DNA of 64,000 bases from Paralithodes platypus (GCA_032716605.1 CM064501.1:25513014-25577013); one strand, 5' to 3'; positions 21,940 to 34,956 are shown, counted from the stretch's first letter. A program made the numbers and translations. The notes: a model not told the origin generated them from the sequence alone.

Positions 21940-22245
21940 TTTTTTTTTTTTTTTTTTTTTCTATGTGATTGAGGGAGGCAAAAGGCATAACTGCCTATAG
22001 CGAGTGCCTCCCCCATAGTTGAAAGAGTGACAGGGCCAAAATCAAGGGACGTTCGAGCCAAAATGCCTGGACACACGGAGTTTGAAGCAATTTAAGTCAT
22101 AGGAAGAGGGAAAGACTGATTCTGGGAGAGAGTTCCAGAGCTCAGATGTTGAGTAGAAGAAAGTTTGAGAGTAACTGGTGGTGTGAGTGCTGTTGTCACT
22201 GGCAATATAGTTCAGATTCGCTGTCCTCCTGGGCAAAGATATTAT
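21940..22245 (-). mobile_element. 5'-truncated LINE with poly-A tail
   Basis: A 21-base T run at 21940-21960 is the poly-A tail on the minus strand. The minus-strand frame 22042-22236 ends a LINE ORF2 with STSELWNSLPESVFPSSYDL, the typical terminal block. It is a short insertion of the same broad LINE group as LINE B and the relic at 9894-10300. Confidence 0.8.
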
Positions 22246-22381
22246 CCTATCCTAATTCACTGCCTACATAGTAAAGTCTTGAAACACAGTCATATTTAAG
22301 TGTTGTTAATAGTTTTCATATCGGTTAAGCATAAAGATAGGTAAGTGAAAGTATTCAATTCCAGTTGTAATTGGTCACTAA

Positions 22382-22828
22382 TTAACCCGGCCAGCCCCAG
22401 CGATGCGTCTGACGAGTCACCTATGTATGTAACGCCAAACCCCAGCGATTCGCCTGACGAGTCACCCTTATTGCTCAGTTGTAAGGCTCAGAGTGGCTCT
22501 ACCTAGAGGGCTCAGATTTGTATGGGAACTGTGTAAGTATCCCACGCACCCATAGCGATGGTTGAAAATTCTCAAAGTCCAACCGCGTGCGCGTGAGCGC
22601 GCAAAAACATAGTTTTTTGGGGGAAATTGCCTTCAATTTTTTACTGTTGTAAAATCCGTTTTGGGGGGATCTGTAGGACCATTTTTTGAGCTTTTTGATC
22701 GTTTTTTCGTGGTTTTTCCTTCATTCCTAACCCATTCGCTATTGTTTCTGGGAAAAAAAACTTTTTTAAAAACCGGCTGGTCCCTGGTGGTACATTTATT
22801 AATAACTAGCTGGGGCTCACCGGGTTAA
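22382..22828. mobile_element. TTAA-flanked MITE (447 bp)
   Basis: Bounded by TTAA at 22382-22385 and 22825-22828. The terminal inverted repeats are CCCGGCCAGCCCCAGC and CCCGGTGAGCCCCAGC, with two mismatches. A direct subterminal repeat of CCCCAGCGAT.CG.CTGACGAGTCACC follows the left end. No coding content. TTAA duplication and CCC start fit a piggyBac-derived MITE. Confidence 0.85.
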
Positions 22829-22950
22829 TAAACTATGCAATGCTATTTCGGTAGTGTAGGCTACTGGTCATGTATTCATAATAAAGCAACAGATTAGTCC
22901 TATGTTGTTTGTGACTGCTTTCATGACCTTTGCATATCTAATTATTCAAG

Positions 22951-23115
22951 TTAAATATAATCAATGTTAAGCATTACCTAACCACATACGGAATGAATAA
23001 TTGGAATCACACTGTTTTCACGGGTCTACTTAGTTAAGTATGCAAGATAGGCTACAATTGAAATATAATCAATGCCGAGTAGTACCTAACAACACATAAA
23101 ATGAACAATTACAGC
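22951..23115. repeat. Diverged local duplication
   Basis: About 55 bp at 22951-23005 recur at about 23060-23115 with roughly three-quarters identity by eye (shared AAATATAATCAATG and TACCTAAC.ACA). Confidence 0.6.
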
Positions 23116-23174
23116 CGTATTCTTAGACGTGTGGGGTGGGCGTCATCTTGCCAACCACAGCACAGCCACCCACC

Positions 23175-23990
23175 ATGCCTGCTGTGAGTTCCAGTGCCAT
23201 CACCAACCTCACGGGCCATGTCAAATGGGTCAACGTCAAAAAGGGGTTTGGTTTCATTACCTACAGTGGAGGGGACATTTTTGTTCACTCCACAGGTATC
23301 TCCAACCCTAATCCTCTCCATCCAGTGCCCTCTCTTGCCACCAATGAGAGGGTAACATTCAACATCAAGAGGAGAAGGTGAGGAGATGAAGCCATCAATG
23401 TCATGGGCCCTGATGGAGCGATCCTGAAGGGTTCAAGACATGGTAGAAGAGGCAAGAGGGAGGACTACCACCAAGCCGCAGCAGCAGTCAGTTGCACAAC
23501 ACCGGATTTGGTCCAGGTTGTTGGGACAACTGCAGAGACCCTCTGCAAAGGGGATCACAAGCTGCTTCAGGAGTATCTTCCTACACTCCTCAAGGAAAAC
23601 AACCTCCCTTCCATCATCATCCCGCCTCTTCCAGGACCACCTTCACCACCCAGCCTCATTCCTACCCAGGCTATGAGGCCAAGAAGATACCCGAGAAGGC
23701 GTCTGGACCTCCAGAAGCCTCTCTCAAAGACCACCTTACCACCTTCAGTCTGTGACTCTCCACCACCACCTATCACCTCTGCAGGACCAGCCTCGACCTC
23801 CACTCCATCACCAGCCACCATCGAACATCCGGTGGCAGCCTCCTCCTCTGCATCCGACTACTCCGAGTCCACCATGGGAGAAGATGTCGATGTAGAGGGG
23901 ATAGAAGATGAAGGAGATGGAGATGTTGAGCCTACAAGAACAAGAACACCATCTCCTTATCTCGGGGAACCAAACTACGCCTACGACTAA
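23175..23990 (+). pseudogene. Cold-shock-domain (Y-box-like) retrocopy with in-frame TGA
   Basis: The ATG at 23175 has the upstream context CACC. Residues 11-68 form a cold-shock domain, which binds single-stranded nucleic acid: GHVKWVNVKKGFGFI contains RNP1 and DIFVHSTGI contains RNP2. A TGA at 23379-23381 interrupts the frame exactly where Y-box proteins continue; the same frame then reads GDEAINVMGPDGAILKGS, like the Y-box block after the fold, and stays open to 23990. The tail is Pro/Ser-rich, then acidic (GEDVDVEGIEDEGDGDVEP). No intron is needed across the domain, suggesting a retrocopy. The TGA could be a mutated Arg codon, an assembly error, or rarely readthrough. No poly-A tail was seen. 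Confidence 0.65.
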
Positions 23991-24332
23991 ATAACCATCA
24001 TCGGGCACCTTCACCAACAACAACGGCCTTTCCTCACCAACACCACGTGGCATGCTGCTAAGAAGTCAATAACAAACCATGGACATAGCAAGGTCCAGCT
24101 TTCATCTCTCCAACTCTTCATCCTTCAAAACTTTTTTCTCCACTAGACCCTTGTACTTCTAACCTTGAAGCAACCTCTCTTCAATCTGATTCCTGATTTC
24201 ATAATGAACGAAGATATTGGAACTGAGTGGTAATGAATCAAAGAGAACTTGAAATGTCCTTAGTTTTAAAAGCTAACAATTTATCTTGTTTTATATCGTT
24301 CATTAAGGAGTAGGGTTTCACGGTGGGAAGGT

Positions 24333-24820
24333 TTAACACCTTAAGAGCGGCCTATGCGGTTTATTTATATGTACCGCCCAGCGGGGTGTTTTTAGCCAAA
24401 ATAGGGCTGTTTACGTGATCATTTTCATGCCTAAATAAGACCCAGAACGTAAAACAAGTATCTATCCCTGAAAGGGCATAAACAGAGCTTTCGAATGACA
24501 CCATAACGATCCTTTTATGATGGCTAGTTTTCTTGCAATAACCGTGCAACGCGAGTGCAAAAAGCATGTAATTAGCCACTTTCCCGATACAATTCCTTAT
24601 ATAGCGAGTGAGAGAGGGAGGAGGGAGCTGGGATTCGTGTCAGTATGTTCGCCGCGGTGGTCTGGAGCAGTCATACGCTCGCTACTCTCCTGCCACCACT
24701 TGTCTCTCTCTCTCAGCAACATTACGTGCTGAAATTGCCACTCGACCTATGTCGAGCGCCGCCACATAGTCCAGCTTTATTAAATACGACTTATGTGGTG
24801 AGCCGCTTTTTAAGGGTTAA
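24333..24820. mobile_element. TTAA MITE family T3, copy 1 (488 bp)
   Basis: TTAA at both edges. Termini are CACCTTAAGAGCGGC and, read inward from the right, CCCTTAAAAAGCGGC. The body matches the copies at 59623 and 61700 with scattered substitutions, so this is the oldest of the three. The short frame inside (24517-24732) recurs in all copies but shows no sign of being a gene. Confidence 0.9.
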
Positions 24821-27800
24821 GAATACGGCTGATAGAATATTATAGAACTAAAAATTGCAGGAGGACAGCGAACCCTGAGGCCGTGACACTGGATTGCATT
24901 GTGGTGTGTTCTGTGCTGGTGCTTCCACTGTTTACACTGAGCGGGTCACTCGGAGCTTGTGTCACGCCGGGGCTGATAGGTGGAGTGTTGTGTGGGCGTC
25001 ATCCGATCTTAAGGGTGAATTTCACATGTGCAATTTGTCCATCATCTTATTATCAGTAAATCGGATCTGGCAGCTACTAAATTAGAAGTTATATTGAAAT
25101 TATTTCGTTTATAGTCATCCACCTTCAGATATAGCTTCTGATTTAAAGCCTATTAAAATGGTATCCACTATAGCTATCTACCTTCAATTTAGAATCTACA
25201 TTGAAGGTAGATTGCAGCATCTAAATTTTACATGCTGCTTACGATGCACAAGAGCATAACAATTGTTCCCAGAAATAAGGATGCCAATCATAATTCGACG
25301 GACAAAACGCTTGTGTGATTTGGCTTATTGGCAATGTCCACACACAATTTACCAAGCTCAAAGGGATTCTGCACATGCAATGTTATCTCGGGTATGTCTG
25401 CTTACTATAGTTTACTATAAACAAATAAAAATTCTACTATAGCCCACCCTAACCTAATTATTTTAGGTTAGATTACATTATTGCTGACTAGGTTGTTGAA
25501 AAAGTTTAGTCATTGAAGTAAGCACAGTTGACCAGGGATAAAATTGTGGAAGTGCAAATTTGTCTGAATATTTAAACAAATATGCAGCCTCGGCTCTGTT
25601 TTGAGTAGTTGATACTGTAAAAAAGTAGATCATGAAAATTATTGTATATTGAAAGAATGTGAATCACAGTATGTGAGTGAATGCACTGTATATGAACTTG
25701 TATTGGTGTGTATGTGTCTGTGTGTCTGATTACAGTTGTGAGGCTAATTACAACGAAAAAGAAGATAATTAGTGCATTACTTCTATTAGTTCTTCATTTA
25801 TAAGTAGATTTACACGAGGGCTTTTTCTGGCAACTTACGATTCGCAGCTTCACTCTGACATCATATTTAACCCCTTCTCTACCATGACGTCTTTCTGCCA
25901 TTTAGTCTAGCAATCATTAGAGGATTATGTCAAGTTTAGAATTAGTTTGTGGGAGTTAAAGGGGTAATGGAGATTGGATATAATCTTTTGATTCCTAGAG
26001 GCTCTTCCTAAACTGATTAAAATCGTGTAATAGTAACCCGAATTAGATGGAAATTACATCATCGTGCTGAAGGGGTTATACCACTTTGCACTGGTATCCG
26101 CAACTAGATTGAGGGATGATTATTGAAGGTCACAGCATTATTATAGATGTATAGTTGTGGGTACTAATCAAGTTACACCCATTTGAATCTTTGAAGCCTA
26201 GTTCTCAAACATTTGTGGTGTCATAAAGCATTGCTTTGTCTCATTTGGCTTGGATACTGATTCAAATGGGTATGTAGATATTTATGCGCAATGCTGTACA
26301 TTCGCCAGCAGTGAAAGTGGTAAAAATTAAATAAACGGGTCTGACACGTTAAATAAATATTATAAAACACTCCTTAATCATAATTATGCCCTAATATGTA
26401 CTTTTCCCCATTTAAAGTTCACTGTCCTTGATCAAGTTTATCCTAGTTGTGTAGGCTACCAGCTACTAGTGCAGGTGATTATACCCATTCCGGAACATAA
26501 GCTGTGGCCTTTGTTTTTGAAGCTATCTCACACTGAATCGAATCTTACGAAATTACTTTACGTAGTGCAGTAGGCCTATATATAATTCGTAAGTTCAGTT
26601 GAGCACTTAGGGGTCGAAAAACGAAGGATTTATTGCTTGTAAATGGCATTTCTTTCAAATGCTTAGTTTGCCGACCCTCAGGTGTTTCGGATTCACTCAA
26701 TGGCTGGTTGGGGGAACGAACTTTTGTCGTGGATAGTACGTTTTAGAAGTTGTCAGATCAAATTTGCGGGAAAAAGCCTTCTTGTGAATCCACCAAGCAA
26801 GTTACACAATGTCTGAGTGACCCCAAACTTGTGTTACTCTTCCACGAGACTCCATGTAAGGAAGGACAACCCACATATTCCGAGACAGACAATAAAGGTG
26901 ATTTTGATGTAATTGACTCGTGTTTTATTTCACATATAATTTTCCTTGTGTGCCAATCTTTTGAGTGGTATTTTGATTAAATCATTAGCTAATTGGTTCC
27001 AATGCTAACTTCTTCTTTTTTTCCATACGCCGTAATTCCCAGGAAGGGGTAGCCATGAAGATTAGGCGTCTGTCACGAATCACTAGGTCAAGTTGCCCGG
27101 ACTTGACATACAGTATACCAATAACACTTTGACAGTGCGGGCTCGATCCGCCCAACCTTTGATCAGCAGCCGACGTCTACTGACTATGTCACGGCTTTCC
27201 GTTATGTTACAAAGCTATTTATTATTCTGCTACACATATTATCTCAGTGGTAGTAGGCCTATTTTGTCTGCCTTTTACCATATTCAGTTAATGATCTATT
27301 ATTTCCCTCTTTTTATGGTCCGTTCTTCATTCTGATTAAGTGCCATATGGCCTCTGTTACCTGGTGCTAGGAGTTCATAATGTTTAATGTTCAGTGGTAG
27401 TGGAAAGCCAAACAAGAAAAAAAGTAAAGACATTAATAATTCTTATAGTAGGTTAATGTGTCTTGTTTTGTATTCAACAATGAAGAAGCTAATGCAGCTT
27501 ACTTTAATATGACTAACAGTTGTCCGTGTTGGCAACTACATAATATAGAGTAATTATTTAGTTAAAATAGGACTTCAGAGGCTATCAACCCTATTGGATT
27601 ATTAAGCCAGCACACTGTAAGTCAAGAATAACATCAGGATTAGAGCCTCTCTGCGAGAACTCCAGCCCCTTGCTAGAGTAACAATAAAGTAACCATTCTT
27701 TATAGCCGCATACACAGCAGTTGCCTTCAGTATTGATAGAACATTGGCTTGAAAACATGGAACGCAAATGAAACAAAACAAATCATGGTTCAAGAAAAGC

Positions 27801-28455
27801 TTCACAAGGTCATTTACACGTTTTTAAGTGTTCAGGATACACAACAGGTAGGTTGAACAAATAACAACAGAAGTGAAGCATCCACGATATGCAGCCATTC
27901 AACACTTAGTGCTGTGTAAATACCAGTACAGAAAACAGTAGAGGATAATGGAAGTAGATTGTTGTTAGATGTTTACTGACATAGGCTACAAGTCCGTATT
28001 CATGATAACACCAAGGCTGCAATCATAGGACATTTGTAACTAGGAAAGTTATGCTGTTTGGATTGAAGCTTCGATACAGGTAGTTCGGAGATAGATGGGA
28101 TCTGTATAAGTTGTTCTTTGCAGAAGAATTGGTGATAAACCTTTGGGTCTCAGCATAAGTGCCCAAAACATATCATAAAGATGAAAAGATAGACGTGTAG
28201 TTTCTACCAAATAATCACAATTACAAGGATACAACTAGTGTTGAAAACAACTTGATCAAATCAGCTCGGCTAGATGCAAAATAACAGGTTTACGGAAAAG
28301 TTTGAACTTCTCTATCAAATAAGGTAAGTAAGAATTATTCCATTTGTGATTTCCTCTTAAAGTATGTATAAGCTTTCTTATATTCATACAATAATTACTT
28401 ATCTATTTTCCTCAGTTTCCGATCCACATATTTGCTTTATAATGATGACGATGAT

Positions 28456-28456
<1 letters not shown>
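24821..28456. other. Long stretch without genes
   Basis: About 3.6 kb of AT-rich sequence with no coding motifs, RNA or transposon ends that I recognise. Frames are short, at most 80 codons. It may be single-copy intergenic or intronic DNA. Confidence 0.5.
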
Positions 28457-28506
<50 letters not shown>

Positions 28507-28704
28507 GTAACCAATTGTTTCTCTTCCATGTTTGTTCAGAAGGTGTTTTTTTGTGTATTTACAAAACGGGAAATAAATAGCTCCATCTCTCTCGCGCGGC
28601 CGTCCCAAGCACACCTTATATTTATTTGTTGTACCTTTACATAAACACGAGGTAAATTAAGGGTTGATTATCACGCTTTGGGACTCGACCCCCCCCCCCC
28701 CCAT

Positions 28705-28790
<86 letters not shown>

Positions 28791-28798
28791 CTCTCTCA
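28457..28798. repeat. (CT)n microsatellites and a C run
   Basis: CT runs at 28457-28503 and about 28709-28798, with a run of 14 C at about 28689-28702 between them. Confidence 0.95.
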
Positions 28799-28944
28799 TA
28801 CAGTATATCTTGTCAGAAGTAGAGGCTACATTACTTTATCAATAGAACATGCATATCAGGAGTATATTATACAGCATAAAATTAAATCATTACTTAGTTT
28901 TTAAAATAATTAGAAATTCATACACGCTCGTTTCCTACTATTCT

Positions 28945-29170
28945 GCACACACACACACACACACACACAGTCACACACACACACACACGCACACATACAG
29001 TATATCCAGTCTCATGAATTCACAATCCCAACTGCAATCACACACACACACACAGTCACAAACGTACAGTATAAGCAGTCACAAGAGAACACAATCACAA
29101 GTACAACCATACACAAACTCTCTCTCACATCCACACACACACACACACGCTCTCTCACAACCCCACCCCA
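28945..29170. repeat. (CA)n-rich tract
   Basis: Repeated CA blocks separated by short TC-rich spacers; the longest perfect run is at about 28945-28968. Confidence 0.9.
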
Positions 29171-29346
29171 ACACACAAACACCCCCCCACATCTCACATA
29201 CCTTCACGTGCCCATACTGACACCTACAAAGGAGTCAAGAACACGTACACAATCACGTACATACACTCACGTGCACACCTACCCTAAACCCTTTACGAGA
29301 GGTACCATATACTCAGCCTGATCAAATATATCATACCGCTAGATTG

Positions 29347-29391
29347 TATATATATATAAATATATATGTATATATATATATATATATATAT
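29347..29391. repeat. (TA)n microsatellite
   Basis: Imperfect TA run of about 45 bp. Confidence 0.9.
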
Positions 29392-29517
29392 GGTAAACTA
29401 TCAATGGAAATTAAATATCTCTAAGCTATAATGATTCAAATAAAATCAATCTAAATTAAAATTACTCCATATCTAAATTGAATTCAATCTGAAACAAGAT
29501 TATTTATATCCAAAGGT

Positions 29518-29617
29518 NNNNNNNNNNNNNNNNNNNNNNNNNNNNNNNNNNNNNNNNNNNNNNNNNNNNNNNNNNNNNNNNNNNNNNNNNNNNNNNNNNN
29601 NNNNNNNNNNNNNNNNN
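29518..29617. other. Assembly gap (100 N)
   Basis: Exactly 100 N, the conventional size for a gap of unknown length. Sequence on its right begins abruptly inside a gag copy, so the missing part includes at least the rest of LTR element 2. Confidence 0.99.
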
Positions 29618-30495
29618 TTAGTCATGGTCCTGGCAAATACCTTATGGGTTTTCTTCTACTTTCTTCTGTTTTTTTACGGAAAGATTGCCTGTAAGCCTCA
29701 GGCTGTATTGATAGGTTTCTTAGGATATCTCTTTGAGATTGATCATAGATCCCTGCCTACCGTCTGCTACTTCTGACAAGGATACGTGGCTCCGAGCCTG
29801 CCCTGTCAAAACAAGTTTTGTAACATAAAAGGCCATTGTATCTCGTTGTCCACTTCATACCTCCAGCCACTTCCTCAAACAAAACAAAGAAATCCTGCAC
29901 ATTATCCTCAGTGAAAAGGTAAGGAATGACACTAAGTCATAGTCAATTCCCATAGGGGGAGCAATTTCGGGAGCATTTGTATTGACATTTAGTTGAGCCG
30001 TACGATATTGATATTCACATTGTTTCTTCGTCTGTCCACTGTCAATTTAGTCTGGGCTTGTTCTTTGTTGCGGATCCTTTGGCTTCGGCATTTATTCTGG
30101 GCTAGTTCTATACTTTAGTCTTGCTTGTTCGGTCTTTGCTCTGCTTTTGTGTCTAGTTCGAATAATTTGATCATGGTCAAAACCAGGCTGGCAATTGTTC
30201 AATCAAGTTGGCTAGGTGTTACTCGGGATCCCACCAACTGCTCCGTCACCCTCCCCAACCTTGTACAGGGAACAGTGTGGGGTTGTTTATGGTCCTGAGC
30301 CAAACCTCGTACTTTGGACCTGTTTTGGAAAAATTGAGACAGTTAACTGGAGATGTAGAGGCAGCACTTTCAGTTCAGATTTTGACAGACAGTCAATATC
30401 AGGGGGCTGTGGGTTTCTGATTCTATGAAAACTCGAGCATCTGCGTTCGGTCATTAATTAGTTGAGGCATGATTTAATAGTTGATTTTTAAGTTA
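29618..30495 (-). pseudogene. Gag of LTR element 2, indel-ridden
   Basis: This matches the N-terminal ~240 codons of the gag at 774-2030 (compare 1295-2030) but has an insertion or deletion every 20-40 bases, so no frame survives. The pattern (extra G, T or CGT bases, homopolymer changes) stops near 30780, after which the copy matches element 1 with few changes. It looks like uncorrected long-read sequence beside the gap rather than biological decay. The gene itself may be intact. Confidence 0.8.
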
Positions 30496-31587
30496 GTGAA
30501 ACCGTTAATGAAACCGAGTGAAACTGGTATGAAACGAATCCGTTCCTGGCAATGTTCGCCACTCCTTCTGTTACGTAATCTTGATCCTCAAGTGGTTAAA
30601 ACTTGATGAATCTAGATAGGGCACAGAGATATATATTAAGGTATTCAGAGTCAGCTGAAGGGCAAAACAAAAGTAAAATCCTAATAAATTATTTTCCTGT
30701 TGTTGCTGGTCGCTTTCCTTTTGGATCTTAGGACCAGATAATCCTTTATTTGACTGATACTCCCTTTATTTGATGAAAAATACTGAAACTAATTAAAGTC
30801 ATGTAGTATTTATAAAGAATTATTATTTAACCGAAGCTTAGTAGGCTATGGTTATGAACCGAATAGTTATATCTAAAGAAGGACTATTAATTCTATAAAA
30901 AGTCTTGAAAGATAAATATTAAAGTAAGAATATTTCTGTCTCTTACCCTTTTGTTGAAATTAATAGATAGTTTTCTTAATGTCCTTTTATTTATATTTAA
31001 TGTAATTATTCTTGGTTCTTGTCTTACTTTAACAGTATTATATTATTATTATCATCAGGATTTATATCAAAGTCACATAAAAAGTTCGATATATATTTTA
31101 ATAATTAGTTTAATGTATTTCTTAACCACGTAACATTGAGGTTTGATTATGAGTAAATTAAGTTACAGGATCGCTTCATAGATTCGATTCAGGTCTCACT
31201 CAAATAATATGAAAAGCAAAAATAATATTTTGAAGCTAAAAGAATTTTCTTCAGCTTAGGAAATCACTAGAAGTAATATTAACACAGCCATGTTAGTCTA
31301 AGGCGATATTACTAATATGAGACAATAGCATCACCGTACTAAGCACCGTTAAGCAATGTAAGCTTAACCCGGGAGCTGCAGGGAGACTCTTAAGAGTTCC
31401 CCCGGCGCACTGCGGGGAGACTCTTAAGAGCAGAGACTTTGAACACGTACCAAAACCGCGCGTTTATAGCCAGGCGGCTGAAAATTGGTGTGGGTATAGT
31501 ACTACATGTCAACTCTCGATACCACCCCGCCAAACGCTCGCCCCGCACTCGTGCAAGCACCACCGCGCCAGTAACCACGCACTAGTC

Positions 31588-34397
31588 ATGGAGGCTACAC
31601 GTCCCTCACGCTCGCTCCCTGATGACACAACCAGCCCTCCTTCTGGTGGTGTTAGCCGCCGTGGAAGGCAGAGGGTGGCTGCCAAAGACCCTAGCTACCA
31701 GTACGACACACCCTACAGCCCAGAGGACGAATCACCAGCACCAAAAGCACGTAAAACACGTGCAAGCAGGGCAATGGCACAGAGGTCATTGGTCTTTCGG
31801 GACACTGCCACCACGACCCAGGCCACTGCAACAACCACTACCACCACCACTGCCACCACTGCCACCCCCTGCCACCGGTACCAGCGACGCAGGAGGCCGC
31901 CCTAGGGCTGCATTACCTGCGGGGGCAGGAAAAATGAAAGGCACGGGCGTAGGGAAAAGCACCCGTACGCCAGACACAGTGCCCCTACCACCATCACCAC
32001 CACCAGCCGCCCCTGCCCCGCCTGCCCCTGCCGCCCCGGCCGCCCCTGCCGCCCCTGCCGCCCCTGTTGACCCCTGCCGCCCCTGCCGCCCCTGCCCAAG
32101 GAACAGGGAAGGGGAAGGGGAAAGGGAGAGGAAAGCGACTGGGAAAGCGACTGCTGGCCCTGGTGTCCCTGGCCTGCCCTGCTGCCCCTGCCGACTGCCG
32201 CCCCTGCCGCCCCTGCCCAAGGAACAGGGAAGGGGAAGGGGAAAGCGACTGGGAAAGCGACTGCTGGCCCTGGTGTCCCTGCCGGCCCTGCTGCCCCTGT
32301 TGCCCCTGCCGCCCCTGCCGCCCCTGCCCAAGGAACAGAGAGAAGGGCGACAGGCACCACCATCATCTTGCCATCAAGGCCACGCACCACTGCTGCCCCT
32401 GCCACCACCTCTGCTGTCCCTGTCCATAAGACTCCCGCACATGCCAAAGTGACCCGGAAAACTCTTACACCATCTAAGTATGCCGCCCTGCTGTTTGATG
32501 GTGATTCGCAGGACATTGGCAGCCCGGCATTCGACGCCGAAGCCCTAGCAAGGGACCAAGCGTGGGGTGATTTGGGTGTGGACAGTGGAAGTGAGTCCGA
32601 CGTCGGTGACGAAAACGAGGAAGGGCATCGTCTGTCAAGTGAAGAGGAGGGTAATGATGATGAAGTGCTGTATCGCGACCATGGAAGCGATATTTCAGAC
32701 GCAGAAGCAGACGCAGACGACATTCCGATCCCTGGCATGCCTTCGTTCGATTTGGTCTGACGGGGTCAATTTTTGTACCTGACGTGCCCCAGCTTCAATC
32801 CTGGGACCTCAGGAACAACTGACGACTGTGCCCTGTGATGATCAAGCGAACGAAAGCGACTCCTTCCGGCCTTTTTTCGACATGGAGGTAATGACGTACA
32901 TCGTTGCCCAAACAAACGCCTACTACAGGTGGGTGTTTGGCAGATTGGATGTCCTTTCTCCAAAAGCGAGAATACGAGGCTGGGTGGATACGACTGTGGA
33001 AGAATTTCTGACGTTCTTTACCTTGTTGTTCCTCATGCCTCTTGATCAAGAAGCATGTGGTGCAACACTATTGGAAGCACGACCCTCTCATCGCCACCCC
33101 AACTTTCAATAAGATCATGACTCTGACAGATTTTGTTGCTGCTAAGATTTATGCACTTTGCAGACAACGAAAATCCTAACAGGATTGACAGGATATGGAA
33201 AGTTCGGGATGTGTTCACCATGTTGTTGGAGAGGTATAGGAAATACTTTTACCCCTTCCTCAATTTGGTGATTGATGAGTCGCTCGTGCTCTTCAAAGGA
33301 CGTCTTGTTTTCAAGCAGTATATCCCCTTGAAGAGGCATAGGTTCGGAATCAAGCTCTTCGTGTTGTGCGACTGTGAAACTGGAATAGTGCTTGACATGA
33401 TCGTGTATACAGTGAACTGACAATTGACGTACCGAAAGCCGCTGCCAATGACCCCATGGGCATGTCAGGTGCCATCGTCAGGAAAATGTTGGCACCTTAC
33501 CTGGGCAAAGGCCACATCATCTACACTGACAACTGGTATACTTCTCCTGCTCTCTGCCAGTTTCTTTATGACAACCAAACGGGGTCATGTGGGACTGTCA
33601 GAAAGACAAGAAAGTTTATGCCAAAGTTCACATGGTGATGGTCATTCCTCTCACAGATGCCTCCTCCAGTGACACACCTTCAGAAGACGACCTGGCCCAG
33701 GAACACCGCGAGAGGCATGTGCGAAGAAGGCGACGAAAGGGGCAGAAATACAAGCAGCTCGAGAAGTGTGGGAAACTGATAGCCCTGAAGTGGAAGGATA
33801 AGCGAGACGTCCACCTGCTTTCCACCGTCCACACAGGTGCCCCGGTGGGTTCTGGCAAAAACCACCACCGAACCAGGAAGACAATCTACAAGCCCCACAT
33901 GGTAGTGGACTACACCAAAAACATGCGCCTGGTGGACAAGTCTGACTGTCAGCTGTCAGGCGTTGAGTGTCTGAGGAAGACTGTGAAGTGGTATCACACG
34001 CTCTTCCTCCACCTATTTCACATAACGATTCTAAACTCCTACAACTTGTGGTTGGTGAAGAAGGATATGGCCCCAAACCAGAAGCTGAAATTCCGGGAGT
34101 TCGTGTACAACGTCTCCTACCAACTCCTGGAGAAGTATGGCACCACCCACACACAGACGTACGGCAGGGCGTGGGGATCACGTTCCTGACCGCACCCAGC
34201 TGGGTGACGAAAGACACTACACAACCAACACCGAGCTGATTGGCACTCGTCACAGGCAGGTGCAGTGGACCGTCTGCAGCCCCAGTGTGAGGAAATCCCA
34301 TGTAAGCAAAAGAGTCACCTGAATGTGCGCCGAGTGCAAAGTTGCACTCTGCCTGGGTGACTGCTTCAGGGACTACCACACCTTCAAGAACTACTGG
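31588..34397 (+). pseudogene. piggyBac transposase A, frameshifted
   Basis: The ATG at 31588 opens an N-terminal region rich in Pro, Ala, Thr and Gly, then an acidic stretch (SEEEGNDDEVLYRDHGSD). The catalytic region has LVIDESLVLFKGR (first Asp), IYTDNWYTSPAL (second Asp) and VDYTKNMRLVDKSDC (third Asp), the DDD triad of the family. A Cys-rich C-terminal zinc region follows (about 34270-34390). Compared with copy B there are single-base indels near 32752, 32772, 32828, 33050 and elsewhere that break the frame, and the terminal stop codon is altered. Sites broken in A are intact in B and the reverse. Confidence 0.85.
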
Positions 34398-34743
34398 GTG
34401 TCGGCCCCTGCCCTGCCCTGCCCTGGACTCGCCCCGGGCCCTGCCCTGGACTCGCCTCCTGCCCTGCCCTGGCCTGGACTCGCGCCCTACCTTACCTGAC
34501 CTGACCTAATTGATCACGCTACCTCATAATGTAACATATATATTATATAATGTATAAGTTCCAAAGATGTCCCTGTGATATAGCTTTTACATTATATAAT
34601 TGTATGTTTCATTATTTAGTTTATAAGTTTCAAAGATTTACATGTAATATGCCTTATTTTTTTAGTATATCAATATATATGTTTGTTATTAGCCTAAGTA
34701 ATGTGTATATAATTATTTTCTTACCTCAAATGAATTGTACAAA

Positions 34744-34761
34744 AATAAATGTTTCAATAAA
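34744..34761 (+). terminator. Polyadenylation signals of transposase A
   Basis: Two AATAAA hexamers (34744-34749 and 34756-34761) about 350 bases after the transposase end. Both are conserved in copy B at 50305-50310 and 50319-50324. Confidence 0.5.
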
Positions 34762-34956
34762 TCATGTCAAACCTACTATGATAATAAAATAAAACAATAA
34801 AAAAAGAAAAAAGAAAACAAGGTCATGTCATTGTATTCTTACAATATGATATATTCTATGAATATTTCATATTGTTTGAATACAATGGCATGATCTTGTA
34901 AAAAAAAAAATTTATAATTTTTTTTCTAGACAATATAAAACCTTCCCCATAACCCC

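Noticed and set aside
23379..23381. TGA as a selenocysteine codon
   Set aside because: No cysteine or selenocysteine is expected at this place in Y-box proteins, and I see no SECIS-like element; an Arg-to-stop change or an error is simpler.
24517..24732. A 71-codon frame repeated at 59807-60022 and 61884-62099
   Set aside because: It recurs because the whole 488-bp MITE is repeated; copy 1 differs without any coding-type pattern.
25440..25475. CCTAACCTAA resembling arthropod telomere repeat (TTAGG)n
   Set aside because: Only one or two partial units; not an array.
31622..32738. Overlapping long frames on both strands in the piggyBac N-terminal region
   Set aside because: GC-rich CCTGCCGCC-type repeats keep several frames open; only the frame starting at 31588 fits the transposase. 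The same holds for 38902-40062 and 47438-48366.
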